A stretch of DNA of 64,000 nt from Strigamia acuminata (taxonomy: Eukaryota > Arthropoda > Chilopoda > Geophilomorpha > Linotaeniidae). Below the pieces are notes generated by a model. That model did no database searches, had not been told where the DNA came from, and saw only the letters and a program-made list of their open reading frames with translations. This document shows, piece by piece, positions 62,045 through 64,000 of this stretch. Both the position numbers and the translations under genes were made by a program. The first letter of the stretch is position 1, and each line of letters begins with the position of its first letter. The stretch covers positions 4,590,186 to 4,654,185 of the forward strand of contig OX442317.1 of assembly GCA_949358305.1 (NCBI GenBank), given 5' to 3'.

Positions 62045-63917
62045 ATGGCGCTCAGCTGTGGAGCAAAATGTGCCAAAGGATTGCTTATCACATTCAATTT
62101 CGTGTTCTGGGTAAGAAAAGAAAATAGACTAAAGAAAAACTCGATACTGGCGATACAATCGAGTCAAATTGCAATTTGTTTGCTGTTTCTACTCAACTGG
62201 AGTCAGAATTTAAAGCTGACATACGTGCACATGTTTATATTTCATTTATAACTGAATTATTTATTAATGCTTACCTCATATGATCGATTAGAAAATAATT
62301 TCCTGTCATTTCCATTCTCGCGACTTTGTTGTCGATTGTCTGTCAGGTGTGTCACTCAAATGAAGTCCCCCGGCCGTTTATTGACCACATTACAGTTGAA
62401 ACTTGGACCTTGAATTTATTTTTCTTTCCCAGTTATCCGGATGTGCCCTGCTGGGGCTCGGAATTTGGCTATTGGTGGACCCCCACAAAACGGCCATGTT
62501 TGATCTCATTGAAATAGACGAACACGAACCAATGATGAAATATTTGGCCTACGGATTTGTCGGCGTTGGTGGATTCATTTTGTTTGTGGGAGTTATTGGC
62601 TGCTGCGGCGCCCTACTCGAAAGCAAATGTCTGTTGGTGGTGGTACGTACTAAGTAGCTCCATTCAATTTATTTCATGCAACAGCACGAATGCGTTAATG
62701 TGTTTGTTCGCGCCATTAAATATTCAGTCACAGAAGTGTTGCCGCACTTGAAATTCGTTTTTAATTAAAGTCATGTTTCCGCTATTCCCAAACAGTATTT
62801 TTTCACCTTACTCATCGTGTTGGCAGCGGAAGTGAGCATCGGTGTTTTGGCGTACCTCTATCGAGCACAACTGATCGTCAAACTTGAGTCGGGATTGAAA
62901 AAGAAACTGAATAAAGAATATGGACGAGTTGACAAACCTGCCTTCACTCAAGCTGTGGACTACACTCAGTACAAGGTAAGAAACGCAACTACACAAATGA
63001 ATTATCTAACTAGAATAAACACATTCAGGTAACAGCATAAATAACAATAAATATTGGACCAGTGTTATCGAGTTGTAAACAATTTTTAACATATTAACAA
63101 TATTTGACAAGGAGAAGTAAACCCAAAAAGATGTTCTTTCTTTACGTACAAACAGTAGTTTCATTCAAAAAGTCGTGTTATAAGTGTTCCAGGTGTTTGT
63201 TTTTGTTTTGTGATATTAAAAGATACAAAAACAAACACAAAAACACCAAAAAGGCTTAAATTACGACTTTTTAAATGCAGCTAAGGATGAGAAATGATAT
63301 TTCTAGAGATTTGCCCAGTTGAAGAGTCTCTGTTATAGTTTTTTACTAAAATGTAGTAAAATATTAGGAATTACTAGTTTGTTGTTTTCCATCTTTCCAT
63401 CCATCATAAAATAAAAGTCAGACAAGACAAAGAAAAGTAATTGATAGGAAGAATTAAAAAAAATTAATTTGTTCTTGTGTATGATTATGATGGCCACGAG
63501 CCAAAAGGGCGTCGCCTCCTGCTGTAAATTAATGCACAACAATTAATCATTTTCAGTTCAGCTGTTGTGGAATCATCAGTCCTCTTGATTATAAAAATAC
63601 ATCGTGGTACAAAGAGAATTTCAACAACCACAACAATAACGTGAGCATGACTTGCTGCAAACTAAGTTCCACCGAATGGGATGCTTGGAAGAACCCGCAA
63701 CCACTGAATAAAGATTTGTGCCAAAACAACGAACACGATCATCACAAAAATCACCGTCATCGCCAAGTAATATAGAAAAAAATAAATGTCAACCAAATTA
63801 TTGCGCGTTAATCAATCACGTGGATTTTTACAGGGATGCAAAGATGCAATAGAGGAGTCTTTTAAACACGAGAACCTAATTGTCATGCTTGTCGGCCCAC
63901 TGATAGCAATATTGGAG
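62045..63917 (+). CDS. Tetraspanin B (last exon beyond window)
   Basis: Four-pass membrane scaffold protein. Exons seen: 62045-62110, 62433-62642, 62796-62975, 63557-63766 and 63834-63917, giving the first 250 residues; all introns are phase 0. MALSCGAKCAKGLLITFNFV begins TM1. TM2 ends at GVIGCCGALLESKCL, TM3 is YFFTLLIVLAAEVSIGVLAY, and the large loop contains FSCCGIIS (CCG at 155-157), TCCKLS and a His-rich run EHDHHKNHRHRQ just before GCKDAIEE, which leads into TM4. The last exon, about 20 residues by comparison with tetraspanin A, should begin after position 64000. The first exon (66 nt) and the 84-nt TM4 exon have exactly the lengths of those in tetraspanin A. Confidence 0.92.
63162..63277. 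repeat. Imperfect inverted repeat (hairpin) in a tetraspanin B intron
   Basis: Two arms of about 50 bases: CATTCAAAAAGTCGTGTTAT...GGTGTTTGTTTTTGT and its approximate complement ACAAAAACAAACAC...GGTGTT complement...ACGACTTTTTAAATG. The whole is about 116 bp and palindromic, typical of a small foldback element. No clear target duplication. Confidence 0.65.
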
Positions 63918-64000
63918 GTAATTTTTAAGAACATAGAATATAAATTTACCAAGTGATCATTAGATAATGAGCTCCTGCGAAAAAAGACCTCTTCGATAAA
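63918..64000 (+). other. Start of the last tetraspanin B intron
   Basis: Begins with the GTAATT donor after the TM4 exon. The final coding exon is not reached within the window. Confidence 0.8.

Overview
The window looks like arthropod nuclear DNA: AT-rich, full of A/T tracts, with intron-containing genes, mostly short introns (about 45-120 nt), MITE-type elements, and arthropod gene content such as a bursicon-receptor-type LGR and a mitochondrial-clan P450 resembling the ecdysone hydroxylase group. I cannot fix the lineage; a non-insect hexapod or a crustacean is an inference only. All exon models below come from reading splice sites by eye, and each complete model stays in frame from start to stop.

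Layout. 2.0-3.2 kb (+): the 3' part of a Shaker (Kv1) channel gene, its membrane core and C-terminus in one exon. 3.2-17.2 kb: long intergenic stretch with two TA-flanked MITEs and simple repeats. 17.2-18.3 kb (-): ropporin-1-like (ROPN1L). 19.3-22.0 kb (+): a meiotic HORMA-domain protein that also carries a PHD finger and a winged helix; these two genes are head to head. 25.0-27.4 kb (+): mitochondrial-clan P450. 28.3-49.7 kb (-): a rickets/LGR2-type leucine-rich-repeat GPCR with a 15-exon body and three separate, phase-compatible first exons, each with its own signal peptide and LRR N-terminal cap. 53.0-55.8 kb (-): a tetraspanin with a pogo-like MITE in one intron. 56.7-59.3 kb (-): lin-9 (MuvB/DREAM). 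62.0 kb to the window end (+): a second tetraspanin, missing its last exon.

How the genes relate. ROPN1L (sperm flagellum) and HORMAD (meiosis) share a divergent promoter of about 0.9 kb and are both expected in the germ line. The P450 and the bursicon-type receptor both fit the moulting and cuticle-hardening axis, but they converge at their 3' ends and nothing shows joint regulation. Lin-9 and the tetraspanins are neighbours without an obvious functional link.

The most notable observations are the three interchangeable N-terminal caps of the LGR, the HORMAD chromatin-binding module (PHD plus winged helix) with its 11-27 nt microexons, an excess of TGACGTCA palindromes, several RFX X-box-like palindromes, and an arginine at the Shaker pore-mouth position.
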